Positions 15,685-15,806 of a stretch of 15,806 nucleotides of DNA are shown piece by piece. The translations under genes were made by a program, and so were the position numbers. The notes beneath the pieces are model-generated. The model did not search any database. It saw only the letters and a program-made list of their open reading frames with translations, and was not told where the DNA came from. The number at the start of each line of letters is the position of its first letter. Positions within the stretch are counted from its first letter, which is position 1. The stretch comes from Saprospiraceae bacterium (GTDB lineage Bacteria > Bacteroidota > Bacteroidia > Chitinophagales > Saprospiraceae): the NCBI GenBank assembly GCA_020852155.1, contig JADZBJ010000226.1, positions 1-15,806 on the forward strand. The letters are read 5' to 3'.

Positions 15685-15806
15685 ATGAAATCACGGTTCT
15701 CACATTTCCCTCGGGTGGCTTTTATGCTGTTCGTTGCATTAGTCGGTGCTTCGTCGCTATTTGTAGCCTGTAACCGGGATGAAGTAGCGTCGGTCAAGCC
15801 CGCGCC
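15685..15806 (+). CDS. Lipoprotein, N-terminal 40 residues (runs off window)
   Basis: Open from the ATG at 15685 to the window end. Basic N-terminus (MKSRFSHFPR), hydrophobic core (VAFMLFVALVGASSLFV) and lipobox FVA before Cys29, followed by NRDEVASVKPA. This is a signal peptidase II substrate. The length and function of the mature protein cannot be seen. It is divergent from the YD-repeat lipoprotein gene. An upstream promoter candidate with a 45-bp leader supports this start. Confidence 0.8.
   Translation, partial: MKSRFSHFPRVAFMLFVALVGASSLFVACNRDEVASVKPA

Overview
The window looks like a piece of a Bacteroidota chromosome, most likely of the Saprospiria type (Lewinella or Haliscomenobacter relatives); the phylum is well supported, the finer placement is a guess. 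Reasons: four of the five large secreted proteins end in a recognisable type IX secretion system (T9SS) type A sorting domain and the fifth in a damaged one; all five predicted signal peptidase I cleavage sites are followed by Gln; no Shine-Dalgarno sequence stands before the starts; and the lipoproteins have Bacteroidota-style lipoboxes. I see no rRNA, tRNA, CRISPR array, transposase, or metabolic or regulatory enzyme.

Layout. Positions 1-1733 (+) hold the 3' part of a multidomain T9SS protein. Positions 1734-1937 are a repeat-filled gap with GC-rich hairpins and a degenerate 22-bp tandem repeat. Two secreted proteins follow 12 bp apart on the + strand: a seven-repeat delta-60 propeller protein (1938-3467) and a larger propeller-like protein (3480-5990). 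Next are a small four-helix membrane protein (6073-6504, +) and a small secreted protein (6632-7363, -). A divergent 111-bp region leads into an 1188-aa Asp-box (BNR) repeat protein (7475-11041, +). It converges on and overlaps by 49 bp an FG-GAP/fibronectin protein (10993-14451, -). Upstream of that, on the same strand, is a YD-repeat-like lipoprotein (14563-15348, -). The window ends in the first 40 codons of another lipoprotein (15685 onward, +).

How the genes fit together. This is a surface and secretome island. At least three, probably four, of the exported proteins are built from different beta-propeller repeats: delta-60, Asp-box, FG-GAP, and an undefined set in the 836-aa protein. Each is joined to a T9SS tail that should deliver it through the outer membrane and attach it to the cell or release it. 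The partial first protein and the Asp-box protein share the same C-terminal half (prealbumin-like module, Cys-rich module, DUF7619-like domain, sorting tail), so they are paralogues by domain duplication. No substrate can be assigned; adhesion or glycan/protein binding is the reasonable guess.

The most interesting non-coding signal is a family of perfect palindromes with 15-bp arms (consensus arm AACGTYGTCGAGGTT) at or inside the 3' ends of three genes. One copy is read in frame as part of a T9SS sorting domain, one follows a stop codon, and one decayed copy supplies the last residues and stop codon of a gene. Also notable are a sorting domain that has lost its last strand at a convergent overlap, and 11-bp inverted repeats that include the start codons of two neighbouring genes.
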